Below, one piece after another: positions 23,529-35,599 of a stretch of 64,000 bases of DNA. The stretch lies in NCBI GenBank assembly GCA_012932295.1, contig JAAONU010000010.1, positions 22,442,977 through 22,506,976 on the forward strand, written 5' to 3'. The stretch comes from Cyclina sinensis. Taxonomy: Eukaryota > Mollusca > Bivalvia > Venerida > Veneridae. The position numbers were made by a program, and so were the translations under genes. The notes below the pieces were generated by a model. It had not been told where the DNA came from and searched no databases. It saw only the letters and a list, made by a program, of their open reading frames with translations. Each line of letters starts with the position of its first letter. The first letter of the stretch is position 1.

Positions 23529-24574
23529 TTCTAATAATTATATTACGAAATGCACGTAGATTAGAGTAGATAGACAACTGATTTTGTGTACGTGTATACT
23601 TATGACCAATATGTCACAATGTTCATATGGAAATGTTTCATTCAGTGCTTATAATAAAGATTCAATAACTAAAAATGTTCTACAAATTCCTACAATTTTC
23701 TATTTCAAAATACCCCGTCAGGGGCAAGCCGTTGTTTCCTTGAGCAAGAAACTTTACACTCATTACTTAGTACTGGTTAGTTCCAGGAACGGATTCGAGA
23801 GTGTGTCTATAAGCTAAAAGCTTCCTACACAATCGAACTAAAATAAATTTGGTATAAACTATTTCAAAATGTACGCAAGGCAGGGCAAACGACAAGTTTG
23901 CAAGTATAAAGGATATTTGATTTCTTATTTTACTTCTTAGACAGTGCTTTGGATAAAAACAAAGTTGTGTATACTGTTGTCATGGCAATATTTCTATTCA
24001 GGTTTTCTCTAAAAATGGCGTCTCCAATCACTCTTATGACTAACTTCTGAAAACTATCGTGTTTTGTACTAAAACTGTCGAGAAAATATTCACCAATTTA
24101 GTGCAATATTCTAGTCTGCAGTGTATTTTGAACAGATATAAAGCAGACCATTTTAATTCTAAACTATACACTCTGTGCTACAATAACAGGCCTCACATCC
24201 GCATTCATCAACACTTCTGCTGCACCATGGTGCACAGTAAATTATTCTTGAAGCACATCCGGTAGCATTAGTGTTATTTCAGGTTACGGTTCCTGGGTTC
24301 ATTAATGCAGAAAAAGGGTTTGGAAATTGTGCTGGAGGTATATTGAACATAAACAATTTATCGCAGTAAGCAAATTAAATGTATTCTTTTTAAATGTATG
24401 TGTAATACATATTTGCACAAATCTAGAGAAAACAGAAATATTTTTTATAACAGTATTTCATTTATTATCTTGTATAGGTCTAGGCAATGAAAGCTGTTCG
24501 CAGACTGGTATTATTTTGTTGTACTGGAAAAATATGCATGCCTCTTGTACAGCGTGTATGAGGTGTGATACATT

Positions 24575-24704
24575 GGACCTCGGTTTAACGTCTAATCCGA
24601 AAGACTATTAGTAATGTTAGTGGAGGAGCGGGAGATCGAACTCGGGACCCCTGGTTTACCAGTCCAGCGCGTCACCACTGTTTACCGCGCTAAGTATGCT
24701 GTAA
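24575..24704 (-). mobile_element. tRNA-derived SINE
   Basis: On the minus strand a tRNA-like head (TTAGCGCGGTAAACAGTGGT near 24695, B box GAGTTCGATCTCC near 24640) is followed by a body containing CTTTCGG.TTAGACGTTAAA and CCGAGGTCC (24575-24604). That body motif is, as I remember it, the conserved core of widespread animal tRNA-SINEs. A related copy in the opposite orientation lies at 51895-52010. The 3' tail is not clear. Confidence 0.72.
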
Positions 24705-24709
24705 GTCTA

Positions 24710-25465
24710 CGGTTTAAAACTGAAAGAGTTGGAACATGATGACTGAGCTTGTGCATAAAATATTGTCAGTTTAAACATTCATATTACAGGAATAACTATG
24801 TTGTTCCATTTCAATAAATCAATCTGTTAAATAGAAATTATATTAATACTATATTTTTTCCCAAAGTCATCAACACATTTATTTTTTTCTGGAGTCCTTT
24901 ATTATGTATTGGTACTAAGAAATTTACTTATATTCATAACGTACGTTGTGACTCTTTCAGATTTACTTTTTTCTCCTTTATTTAAAGCAAGGCAAAAGGG
25001 ATACAACTTACTTAAATCGGTCTTATTTAAAAATATAAATCCAAGATTTTACTGTCTTTAAAAATTCGTAAAAGTTGTTTAAACCAAGAAAAAAAATGTA
25101 TTGAACAATTTTAATAATATACATAGTTTCTTAGTTAAAACGAGATTTCGGGAACTTATAAGTTAAAAAGAGACCTAGGAGAATTTTATCTTTATAACTG
25201 AAACTTTACTTTTTTTTGAAATAAAAGTTATTATATAATTTCGAATCCTGTTGCTATTTACTAATTTAAAGGAGTGCCTATTATAAGTTTAGAACTACAT
25301 CTGGTAATAAATATAAGTATGTCTCAACTTAAATTAGTGTAACTCCAGGATAACTTGTGCTCCATTGGATATTTGGATACAAGGGATTACACTTGATAAC
25401 AAAATATATAACTATGGAGCTTATGTACATGAATGGAGACTTACATAATAGGTACACATACCCCC
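24710..25465. other. No gene seen
   Basis: AT-rich unique sequence. Confidence 0.4.
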
Positions 25466-25470
25466 ACCCC

Positions 25471-25515
25471 ACCCCCAACACACACACACACGCGCACGCA
25501 CGCACACACACACAT
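25471..25515. repeat. CA/CG microsatellite
   Basis: A C/A-rich lead followed by CA repeats with a CGCGCACGCACG interruption. Confidence 0.95.
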
Positions 25516-26258
25516 ACCTCATTAATTAAATTAGTTCCCGGTAATAAGACAAAACAATATTTAGATATATTGGCGTTAAGAAATATGATATACAAATCAA
25601 AGGTATATATAGTTTCTTGCAACACTCACTTTTTGGAGGCACATTAGAATAATTTATTATCTAAAATCTAAATAAGTATTTTATTATTTATAAAAAAAGC
25701 AATATTATGGATGGAATCTTGACAACATGATATTAAATTTTGGGGGAAAAAGTCCCAGACCACGCTGAAAGAAAGAGATATTATTACCCCACCGACCGTA
25801 AGTGTATGATTTTTAATATATTTATGCCTTGGACTGGCATATTAATGTTAAAAAAAATGTAAATTCATATTTCAGATCCTTTCAATTAAAAGTAGTAATT
25901 TAAAATTTTAAAAGTACAGCCGAACGGCCTTGAAAGGTGAACCAACATGTCAAATGTTAGAAGCCTTTTGATTGGATGGTTAGTTTGTCTCGCACAGTTT
26001 GATTTGTAGATTTTAGTCACGTGGTGTAGGTGGCGCTAGATGTAAACATGGTGAGAAATGCAAATATTTGTCTGATTCGTTAAGTATTTCATTATTTTAT
26101 TTTGGGTTTAAACAGTTTTTAATCTAAATTTTGGTTTTATTCATTCTCGGATATACTTATCTTATGAACGTGAGTAGAATTTCTTAGTGGCATATACTGA
26201 GTTAACTTAAAAAATGGAATAAACTGCGGACTGAAAGTCTCCACGGAAGCAATGGCTG

Positions 26259-27283
26259 CCATATACAAACAAATTGTGCGCTAGGGCTTTTTATTATATA
26301 GACGATGTTCGCCCTTCGCACGTAAAGGCCGACATCTATGTAATATCAGTTTGTAAATCGGTCGGTCTTGCGGTCGAAATATTGGGACTATGGCTGCCAG
26401 AAATAATAATTACAAACAAGTTCCTAGCTGTAACTTTGTTAGGAACAATTTGTAATAATAATCCATGTATTGTGCCAGGTATGTATTCTCTGATTATTTC
26501 CAGCCTACTGTCCGTGACCATGGATTGTTTAAGGAATTAATGAATATTTCTGCAGGATTTACTGTTCTCAATTTTTTTTATAACTTATATTCCTACAGCT
26601 GTTTTGAATCACAGGTGTTTGGCACTTACCTAGGATTATATAAGGAGTATCTTGTCATTCCTGTACAAGTTTCCACCTTAAATATTGTATATATACACTG
26701 AAAATAGAAAAGGTAAATAAGTCTTGAAACAAGGCATTTACGAAGCCCTCACTTCTATGTTCTCTCCCCTACTTCATACTCAATATTTGTACAAAAACTT
26801 GGCGGCGATCGGTAGCAGGGTCATTTACGTTCACAAATATGCCATACATTATACACTGGCATCAAGCATAAAGCCACAGCAGCCGAAAGTTTCAAAGTTT
26901 TTCAGCCAAAACGCTTACTCGGAACAGTAGACTTTAATTTAAGTGGAGGTGTGTATCCATCTTCCAGTGAAATGATCCGCTTCAAATTTCGCAGTTGTAA
27001 AATGTAATGGCTGATGCGAAAGAAGATGAGGTAGTGGAGTGAAGAATTAAATTGATTGTATACTCGTGAAAAGATATTGTTAATGTGAATGGATACATAT
27101 GACTTTGTTTTAAGTAAACTTATCGAATGACCATGCATTTTCCGTGAAAACTAAGCTGTTTATCGAAGACTTTTGCAATAAAAGGCGAAATATCAGGCAT
27201 TCAATTAATGTCTACTGTTCCGAGTAAGTGTTTCAGCAATGAATTCTTGAAACTTCCCGCTTCTGTGCCTCGATGCTTAATTG
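26259..27283. repeat. Copy 1 of a 1025 bp near-identical duplication
   Basis: This block aligns without gaps to 46684-47708 in direct orientation. I count 6 substitutions in 1025 bp. It starts at CCATATACAAACAAATTGTG and ends at GATGCTTAATTG. It includes ~350 bp of ordinary-looking sequence plus the left two-thirds of an inverted-repeat element (from 26610). The right neighbour is a GTCCAAGGGGG minisatellite. Several 60-90 aa frames occur identically in both copies but show no selection-like pattern and no family match. Confidence 0.97.
26610..27283. mobile_element. Truncated copy of a 921 bp hairpin element
   Basis: It starts CACAGGTGTTTGGCAC as the complete copy at 47035-47955 does. It ends inside the right arm at 27283, where unrelated GAAAATATCC plus poly-C begins. 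About 250 bp of the right arm are missing. Confidence 0.8.
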
Positions 27284-27740
27284 AAAATATCCGTACCCCC
27301 CCCCCCCCCCACATGGAAGGCACATTTTTTTGTCCAAGGGGGGTATTTTGGAGGGATTTGTCCAAGGGGGGGTTGGAATGCCTTGATTTGTCCAAGGGGG
27401 TTGAACAAGAAGAAAATGCCTTGCATTTATACTGTCCATGGGGGGTTGAACACTTATAGATCTCTATACCTTCCATAGATTGTCCAAGGGGGTACCTTCC
27501 ATAGCTTGTCCAAGGGGGTATTTTTTAGGGATTTGTCCGAGGGGGTTGAAAAAAGAAAAGATACCTTCCATACAATGTCCAATGGGGGTATTTTGGAAGG
27601 ATTTGTTGGAAGGGGGGTGAAAAAGAAAAGATGCCTTCAGTACAATGTCCAATTGGGGTATTTTGGTAGGATTTGTCAGGGGGGCAGGGGGGGGGGGGCG
27701 GGTTGAAAAAGAAAAGATGCCTTCCATAGATTGTCCATAT
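27284..27740. repeat. GTCCAAGGGGG minisatellite (irregular ~80-90 bp units)
   Basis: Units mix TTGTCCAAGGGGGTATTTTG, GGGATTTGTCC and TTGAAAAAGAAAAGATGCCTT then CCATA. A poly-C tract at 27297-27310 marks the left edge and a poly-G tract lies at ~27675-27700. Open frames on both strands (for example 27464-27796 minus) are Pro/Gly-rich repeat translations, not genes. Confidence 0.9.
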
Positions 27741-27899
27741 GGTCCCTGTCTGAGGAGTCCTGGAGATGGTCCGTCAGCAGGAGGGGGAGACGGCAAGTCT
27801 GGGAGTGGGGTTCATTTTTATACAAAGGGTCCATGTCCAAGAGGGTCTTTTGACACAATTTGTCTCTCCAGGTTTGCTTTCCAATCAGACTGTTTATTT

Positions 27900-28346
27900 G
27901 GGTCTTCAGAGATGGGTGGATCTTAGAAAAAGACTGTCATGTAAAATTACTTTCATAGGCTGTTCAAACCACAGGCCACATCTTACACGATGCAGTGCAC
28001 AAGAACCATAACTCTTGCTTTATTAATTTTTGAGTTATTGCCCTTTGAAATTTCTCATACTTATTTTTTGTCTGGGGCATATCTCACAAAGTATAAGAGA
28101 TATTAACATGGAACTTTATTGGTAGATAGATCTCTAGGAGGAGAAGTGCAGCCTGCAAGAACCATAACTATATTTTGCATAATTTAGGAGTTATTGTCCT
28201 TTGTTATTTTTCATACTTTAAAAAAAAGCACATATTAAACAATGGCCCTTTTGGAATTGGCATTTATTTGGGGAGCATCCATGGGTTCTACCGATTTCTT
28301 GTATAGACAGGTGAGCGACTTAGGGCCATCATGGCCCTCTTGTTTT
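27900..28346. mobile_element. 3' part of a bivalve-type repeat ending AGGTGAGCG..CTCTTGTTT
   Basis: The end motif (CAGGTGAGCGACTTAGGGCC, then ATCATGGCCCTCTTGTTTT) at 28309-28346 matches the ends at 43988 and 51880. Upstream are two diverged ~190 bp internal units sharing CAAGAACCATAACT and GAGTTATTG.CCTTTG. Its 5' end is not visible, probably lost at the minisatellite. Confidence 0.75.
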
Positions 28347-28640
28347 CTTTATTGATAGCTATTTTTGTTATTAATCACTATCCTATATAAATATGAAGTT
28401 GTTAATATGGCAATATCATATCTATTTTTATATCTATTAATTATTTTATTACTTTATATTTATGTTGTTATTTGAAAAATGTAGATGTGACTTTAACTGG
28501 AAACTGATAATATAGTTAATATATTGTGAGTTTATTTATTTTTCATTTTGTATTCAGTGGCAATTTTATATCTATTAATTATTTTATTACCTTATATTTA
28601 TATAGTTATTTGTCTAAAGCAGAAATTTATTGAGCTTCAA
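28347..28640. repeat. Left arm of an inverted pair (with 43989-44295)
   Basis: This is the reverse complement of 43989-44295 at ~80-85 percent. Shared features are ATAGCTATTTTT.TTATTAATC, CTATCCTATATAAATATGA, two copies of TATATCTATTAATTATTTTA, and a TTAATATATTGT segment. It is AT-rich and non-coding. Confidence 0.75.
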
Positions 28641-28644
28641 ATCT

Positions 28645-29478
28645 TGCCCCCTTTTTTCAGAACATTTTCATGAGTTACTACTGCAGGTATATGACACAAA
28701 TGTTTCCTATATAAATAAATGAGGTTATAAGGATTTCACACACCCGACTGCCTTTAGGCTTTGGTTCAGTTGACAAAACTTTTTCCACCTAGCCTTAGAC
28801 ACATGTTATTGAAATCTTACAGAAAACTGTAATTCTGTCGTGTCATAATTTTTTGTATTTGTTTTTTCACCAACTTCAGCATCAGCAAGGGCTAGTTGCT
28901 TGAAACTTGAACAGTTTGTTAAACTAACTGTCGCTTAAATTTGATGTCAATTCATTTATATACTCAATTGAAGAACATTATTTTAAGTGTCTCTATGCCA
29001 CAAGAAGTAACCATTACATTTTTAAAACAAGACAAGAAAATTAAAATTAATCTTTTATAGAAATACAGTTATACTGGGTCAAATTTTAACCATCCTGTTT
29101 GTATGCATCTACATTCAAACAAATTTTTACTTTAGTCTTATGGTAAACATTAGTCACTATTCATCATATCAGTTAAAGTCATCAACAGTCAAAACCCTAA
29201 TGTCAAAAAGCCTCTTTTTTAATAAAAATGTATATTTTAAAGTCAAAGGTTTCCTAGCACAGGGGTCATTCACTGCTGCTTGTTACAAATGTTGACTTGT
29301 CTAATATTAATTAATACACAAAAATGAGACTTGATTTATCATTATTTTATAGCCAAGCTCACTGAGAAGGAATGTTTTAAAACAAAATCTTATAAAAAGC
29401 TTTTCTTGTATCCAATGGACGTCCTCCAACATGGCCACAATTATTTTACAATACAAAGCTAATCTAACATTATATTAC
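28645..29478. other. No gene seen
   Basis: AT-rich spacer between the outer arm and the 11 kb transposon. Confidence 0.4.
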
Positions 29479-29483
29479 ATTAA

Positions 29484-29980
29484 CACGGTGCATAACCATA
29501 TCGGCAGTCTCTCTGCGAAATCTGTCTTTTTGGCGGTCTCTCTGCGTCGGTACCGGTTATTCTCTGCTGTAAACACAGTTTGTGATGGAAGAGCGTCAGA
29601 AAATCGGACAGGCATCAGTTCAAACAGCTAAGTTGCTTAAAATTAATAAGTTCACGGAACATTAGAATATCTTTGCTAGATATACGCGTGTCTACTTTTC
29701 AATTATTAGTCACTGCGCTCCGAAACTCGGACAAATTGTTCAATGGTGTACTGACATGAACAGAACTTCGGCACTTTCTGCCGGCTGAAACGAGTTATTA
29801 CTTTTATAACGCACATAACAATCCCGTCAAACATATTCACTGTTCAAAATCCTTCAAGAAAATACTAATAAACTGGTCGCTATTTATTTAGAAATCTTGT
29901 ACACCCTCTACTTTCGGTTTTGATGGTGCACATGAGGTCTCTCTGCACAGCAGCGTTTAAAGCACAGGTAGGCTCTCTGC
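29484..29980 (+). repeat. Left terminal inverted repeat of the 11 kb element
   Basis: Rich in GGTCTCTCTGC-like motifs (near 29505, 29533, 29935, 29971 and 29993, plus TTCTCTGCTG near 29560), which could be protein-binding repeats. The 66-aa frame across it is also found, inverted, in the other arm and is not a gene. Confidence 0.9.
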
Positions 29981-30459
29981 ATACAGCACGGACAGGCTCT
30001 CTGCCTGCGATAGATCTGAGCAGGAAGGGAGTCTTCTATCGATCATCGTGTTAATTACAAAAGGTGCGACCTTATATCACTATGCCACTTACACTACATG
30101 GTATTTCTTAAATAAAATTTTTCATTCTCTGTAATGCAAGAAGCACAACGTAATGTAGTTTGTATGAAATTGTTTTCGCAGTCAGCCGGTGTACAAATCT
30201 ACCAAATATTTTTATGGTAAGTTTTGTCAATTTTAGCTCCGAATTTTATCAATAACAAGTTTTAAGATAAATATTGTCTGTGTTACATTTATAACAATTA
30301 TAAACTGAACTAAATGACTAGGGTTCGAATTACAGTTTTTCCATTCAGAAAAATGCAAGTTTGTAAATATTTTTTTCGTAAATGTTAAATCATACCTGCA
30401 TTTTTTTAATAAAATACCGAATTATTAAACAAAAGCCTGAAAAATAAGTTATTCCCGGT

Positions 30460-30620
30460 TCTAATTATATTTTATTCAAAAGAAAACAGAAAATATACTA
30501 CCGTTGAAAAAACATGTGTACATGTCAGATAAACTGGCAATGATTCAATGAATAAAGGTTTGCGTTGATGGATACACTGAAGAAAAAAGAATGCATCAAT
30601 ACTTCTATTACAGTGCCTCT
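30460..30620. repeat. Subterminal module M, left copy
   Basis: Contains ATACTACCGTTGAAAAAACA, AGATAAACTGGCA and TGAATAAAGGTTTGCGTTG. The same module lies at 39010-39090 plus 39443-39535 in direct (not inverted) orientation, there interrupted by a MITE. The left copy therefore shows the empty site. Confidence 0.75.
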
Positions 30621-30711
30621 ATCTACTCAAATATTTACTATACGATAAATATACTGTAGAAATCTTATACGTCATGTTTTTGAGAGCTCTCCTGCACCAT
30701 CCAGTAAACGT

Positions 30712-30738
30712 ATAGACGTCTGAGAGGTCTCAGACGTT
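30712..30738. other. Perfect 10 bp palindromic arms
   Basis: ACGTCTGAGA, GG, TCTCAGACGT: an inverted repeat with a 2 bp centre. A possible binding site or hairpin; function unknown. Confidence 0.6.
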
Positions 30739-30902
30739 TGCCCGTAGCGTGAATTATAATTGATACTGTAAGACAATCGGTCAGTGCGTTACCACTCTGA
30801 AGACGTTCAAAGTGCGTGTCCTAAACGGAGCAAATTCTCGCATTCGCAGTACTTTCTTCTGTTACAGTGCCTTTATATATGGCAATGTAACGCAGGAAAC
30901 AG

Positions 30903-31565
30903 CACTGCGAAAAATACACCAGTATACGTAAGTGTACGATCCCGTATTTTTTAGATATACGGGCATATACGGGACGTATTCGCCTAATATACGGACATAA
31001 TATACTAATCCGTATTCGGAACATCGGGTATACGGGAACTCCGTATATTTGTCATTACAAATACGGATTTCCGTATTCTTCCAATATACATGTATGTATG
31101 TGTGTCCGTATATTTGAAATATGCGCACAGTACAAAACCCGTATTTCAGCCATGTACGGGCTATAACAACATATAATTCACTCGTATACGGAGGATATAC
31201 GGACTTGTATTTTTATAGAATACGGGAAAGCTAAAAATCGTACATGATGCATATACGGGATAGAATACGGACTATGTATACTAGAGATATACGACGAATA
31301 TACGGAAATGTATTTTCATAGAATACGGAAATGCTTTAAAGCGTACATGACACATATACGGGGCAAGAATACGGGCTTTGTATACTGTAGATATACGTAG
31401 GAAATACGGAATTGTATTTTCAATGAATACGGGAAAGCTAAAAACCGTACATGACACATATACGGACTTATTATATTACATGTACGGATCAAGAATACGG
31501 ACATGATATATTACAGGATACGGGAACCAAATATAGACTGATAATATACATGTACAGGATGTGCG
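30903..31565. repeat. TACGG-rich subterminal array, left
   Basis: At least 25 occurrences of TACGG or CCGTA lie within ~660 bp. The right half contains three ~103 bp units (near 31195, 31298 and 31401) holding ATATACGGA.TTGTATTTT, GAATACGG, CGTACATGA and ATATACGG. The block begins with GCACTGCGAAAAATA, which is found inverted at the inner-right array. All frames over it are repeat translations. Confidence 0.88.
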
Positions 31566-31569
31566 GGAT

Positions 31570-32340
31570 CATTATATGTAGTTACTACTCATTTCTAGAA
31601 CGGACTAGTTAAGATCCTCATCGTATCTACTTGAAGCATACGAAAAAATATAGAACTGCAATGTCTGAGAGAACGGTAGGAAACATACCTTTTTTTAAAT
31701 AGATATACTGACATCAAGTTTACTTTGGCGTACACGAGATATGCCATCAGCACGATAAAAAATAACTGAGTAACTTATTAAGGGTGAGGAATTGCAGAAA
31801 CAAAAGTAATTCACATTAGTTCTGAATTTAATGAATAGTATTTTATAAACAAGTTTATCAATAAATGTAATATAATCATAAAAGAGTAACATTCAATAAT
31901 AAAACCAAGCATATTGCAATGGTACTGATAACTGAAATCAATCTTGAAGTTATGCAAACAATGACTAGTGAACCTTGGCCACTTGGAAACATATATTCAA
32001 ATTACAATAACATATGTAATATCAAAGATTTGTCAGCTCATGCTATTGTTTCATACGTTATCGTTAATAAATAGAAATCCAAGTATCACTGTATGTGTAT
32101 GTAGTCACAGGTCATTGTTTAGCTGTACTACATATAAATGAGAAATGTTTTTAAAAATCTTATAAAAACTATTTGGAAGTGGCATTTTTACTTGCTACGA
32201 TCACAGCTTATATATAAGAACCAGTTTCACGTGCACAGATAAACATACTAAATTATTGGATTATTGTGAGTTATTTCACTGTTTCTAACACTGACATACA
32301 TTTACAACATGCATTTCATAAAGTTTTATTCTTTTAGTTC
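31570..32340. other. No gene seen (interior of 11 kb element)
   Basis: AT-rich DNA left of the micro-gene's terminal exon. Confidence 0.4.
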
Positions 32341-32342
32341 TT

Positions 32343-35300
32343 TTATTCTGCTTCATTGTCTTGTGGCTGTGACTTTTTCTGGGACTCGTGCAAGACTCGC
32401 ATCTGCTCCTGCAGCTCTGCAATGGCATCATGAAGGTCCATTTGTCTGAAAATGCAAAATGATAGTATTGATTTTGTATTTTGATTAATTTTGAATTATT
32501 ACTTTTAAACATTTACTGTCCGTGTTTGATCGCTTTTGCATAAAAATTGTATTACCTATTTCGAAATTGTTATTGTCATGGAAAGATGCTTGAATGATTA
32601 AGAGTTGCATATTCCATCAATTAATTACTCTCATTCTTACTTTTTGTGTGTTGGCAGTTTTACATAGACTAATTTTTCACATGTTTAAAAGTTGCGCATG
32701 CGTATTGTGCAAAAACATGATGTGCATAAACGTAAGGAAGTATGGATGCATAAAGACAAATAACAAGTAAGGATGCATAAAGATAAGTAAGGATGCGTAG
32801 CAGTTACTTGTTCGTTGTTTTTTTATATGTATTATCTGATTTTGTTCCCCTTTATGACAAAACTAAAGTAATTTCTTGATCCGGAGTCATTTAACTTTTG
32901 TTTCCGACTACAAAGCATTTGATACACCCAATGTAAAATCCTTGATAAAAAAAAATATTGCTATGTTCTGTTCTGCATAATATGCTATATACACTAGTTT
33001 ATTGATAAGCGTTGTGAGTTCTTAGCGCCGATGAAAATATTTATTCTAAAGAAATTATAAAAACTTTTTAATGTATGTACATGCGTTGTCAATTAAAAAC
33101 AATTCTTTAGTCAATCATGTTAAGGAGCTAGGAACAGGATGTTACACATTTTACAATTTCATTACCAGCGCGTCTTAAAAAATCATATTTTGTCTTTTAA
33201 TTAATAAAATCTTTAATTTTCTTAATTTTGATTTCGATCATGAAATAATCGCTAAACTTATCTAATTGCCGATATTTGTGAATGTTTAACCAAATAATCG
33301 AATTATCAATCAGGGCTTATTCACAGAATTATTCAGTCTCACTTATCTCTTAATATGCAAATGATTTACCGAAATGTCGGTAACATGATTTTATACATTA
33401 AAAAAGGGAAAAATTGGTAACAATAAAAATACTGTATGTACCCATAAAGGTGATAAAGTAGGTGTGAAAAGGCATGCTGGGGTACACTGCTGATCATAGA
33501 AAGGTGCTAACGACACGTGTCGGTCGTTGAATTGGTTATAGATTTGTCTCAGCAAGTAATTATATAATATGTGTTTGTCATGCAATTATCATTATAAAAT
33601 TATTATAACTGATTCTAAAATTTTATAATCATAGTTACTTTTTTTGAACTTAAAATAACGACAAAGGAGGTAATGTATTCAAAATTTACGGCTTTATCTT
33701 TGATTTAAATCGGTTTATAATCTAATAACGGCAATGTATTAAAATGAAAACACATTTAAAATATATAAAACTTTTACATTATAACGCAACACATCAATAC
33801 TCGATATATCACTAATTAATATATTTTTATATACAACTATATATTTATAGAAATTGCACAAAAACACCAATAATAATCGGTCACCAAAGGCACTTTTCAC
33901 ACCAATTTTATCACTATCTCAACTATATAAAATTACGAACAATATTCTTTAGGTACCGATTTCTCTGGGATTTTTTTTACTATATAAAATCATGTTACGA
34001 ACATTGCCGTCATAAAAAGCGATAATTTGATTATTTTGTTATTCAAGAGAGAAAATCTTGTTTTTATTCTTATTTTCATTTAAATTTATCATTTTGATAT
34101 AAATCTTATGACCAGTAGTACTCTTACCATCATATTATGTTTAAAACTAATAGAATTCAATTCAAAATATAAATCAGAAGAGTAATCTTGTTTCAAAAAA
34201 TAAAATCAATTTCAATTTTCATAAATAAGATCATGTGCGTGTACGTTCTTGATAAATGTATTATTTTTTCACGAATACATGGTGGATTTCGACGTTGATT
34301 CAAAGATCAGTGAGTGAGAATGTCCTTGAATGAAAAGTAAATCAAAACAATCATCCAATTATCACTTATCTCTATTAAAAACTATTTTATAACGGAAGCA
34401 TTCGCAGTGTAACAACAGTTTCAGTTTATTGGTAATCAGCAGCACGACAACAACAACAACAAACTTTATTAGCAAATCGACATAACACATGTCTTTGGCT
34501 AATGCACAGTGAAACATTTTTACAAATACAGTTCATGCGCAACACACACATAAACGAAAAGATAGATATGATATCCATTAACATGTTATTTCAGTTTATA
34601 ATAGGAATGTAATAAACGAAATATGTATTTATTTAATAGAATTCCTTATATGATACGCTTTTTTTTAAAAATTACAAATTCCTAAAATGTTTTTCTTCTT
34701 TTTCGATAACATAAGAATTGTGAATTTTCTAAGATCGGGCCATGCAAATTTTGGGAGGTAGGTATCTCGAATAAGCAATACATTTGCCTTTGGCCATTTA
34801 TACACACACTCAATAAACAAAACTAATAGCAATGACTATCACATGCATTAAAGTACAAGTATACAGATAATAAAAAACATTACAAAATCTTTTTACTTTG
34901 AGATGACGTTAATGCATTTAACTTTTGTATAGTAGACCATGAACATTGACCTAAGTGTTTGGATCTTATACAGCTGAATCCTAAGCAACATAATATTAAA
35001 TTATCTTCTAATTCTACTGTTTCTTGATTACATACCTTACACAATCTTTTATCTATACCTTCCTAATTCTATCTCTAAGGTATGTGAACATAATGTAGCT
35101 TGTCATTTGAATACATCTAAATATTTTTCAAAACAAAATTCAGTTTAATAAAGGAATTTAATTTTGACGTTGAACAACAATTTACCGGCCTTGCAATTTA
35201 CCGAACTTACTAACACCCGTTTAAAAACGGAAGCATACAAAAATCATCATAACCCATTCATTGCAGGGCATGATCAAGCATTTGATTCCAAGCATGAGTT

Positions 35301-35345
35301 CAGTAAAACTGAAAAGTATCATACAAAAACTTTGACTTACCTCAT
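32343..35345 (-). CDS. Candidate two-exon micro-gene inside the 11 kb element (35 aa)
   Basis: Exon 1 ends with ATG AG at 35341-35345, followed by a near-perfect donor, GTAAGTC. The last exon, 32343-32445, has a 3' splice site (AAATGCATTTTCAG-like, minus strand near 32446) and ends in TAA at 32343-32345. An AATAAA lies a few bases beyond. The split codon closes in phase (AG + A = Arg). This would give a 35-residue protein starting MRQMDLHDAIAELQEQ and ending SQPQDNEAE, a short hydrophilic, coiled-coil-like peptide. The ~2.9 kb intron contains a LINE relic in the same orientation. CCAAT motifs lie upstream (35465-35585). I do not recognise the protein. Additional exons could exist, making this the two ends of a larger gene. 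Confidence 0.42.
32450..34440. other. Putative intron sequence; nothing recognised
   Basis: AT-rich. A perfect 12 bp palindrome containing an E-box (CGACACGTGTCG) sits near 33512. The 64-aa minus frame at 33391-33585 spans it and has no motif. Confidence 0.4.
34448..35090 (-). mobile_element. 5'-truncated LINE, C-terminal RT region and 3' UTR
   Basis: On the minus strand the text TLEIELGRY, a frame change, then KRLCKVCNQETVELEDNLIL and CCLGFSCIRSKH matches the Cys-rich region that follows reverse transcriptase in CR1/L2-like LINEs of molluscs (usual form EIETGRY....RLC..C....VEDE.HFL..C). The frame ends at TAA near 34888. A ~430 bp 3' UTR follows, with AATAAAG and a (TTG)n tail at 34448-34464. 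The rest of the element is missing. It is an old, dead insertion in the intron of the candidate micro-gene, in the same orientation. Confidence 0.75.
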
Positions 35346-35464
35346 TTTACTTTCAAAACGACGAAGACTTCGATAAAAAGCAATTTCTGAGACATGAATT
35401 GCTGAAATCTGCTTCTTCCTTTTCGCACCTAAAAAATGATTGGATAGGTGAACACAAGCTACAC

Positions 35465-35590
35465 TTCATTGGTGCAATCTGATCACATGAAAAAAAAACC
35501 CACGCTTCCTTTGATTGGTGGGATTGATCACATGGAATAAACCCACGCTACCTTTGATTGGGGCGATCTGGTCACATGGTATGTGCCTTG
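35465..35590 (-). promoter_or_regulatory. Three-copy CCAAT/ATCACATG tandem motif, candidate promoter
   Basis: Three ~45 bp units each hold ATTGG (CCAAT on the minus strand), then GATCACATG or GGTCACATG, then ACCCACGCT. They lie ~120-250 bp upstream, on the minus strand, of the ATG/donor at 35341-35345. That is where a CCAAT-box promoter would sit. The 88-aa minus frame over them is a by-product. Confidence 0.4.
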
Positions 35591-35599
35591 TTATACTGA

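Noticed and set aside
23356..23559. 67-aa plus-strand frame
   Set aside because: Shadow of the better minus-strand frames; no recognisable protein.
26274..26540. 88-aa frame, present again at 46642-46965 as 107 aa
   Set aside because: Conserved only because the DNA was recently duplicated; a Gly to Arg change and a different upstream extension give no sign of selection, and no family is recognised.
27201..27796. Overlapping 60-110 aa frames on both strands
   Set aside because: Repeat translation; no start, splice or family support.
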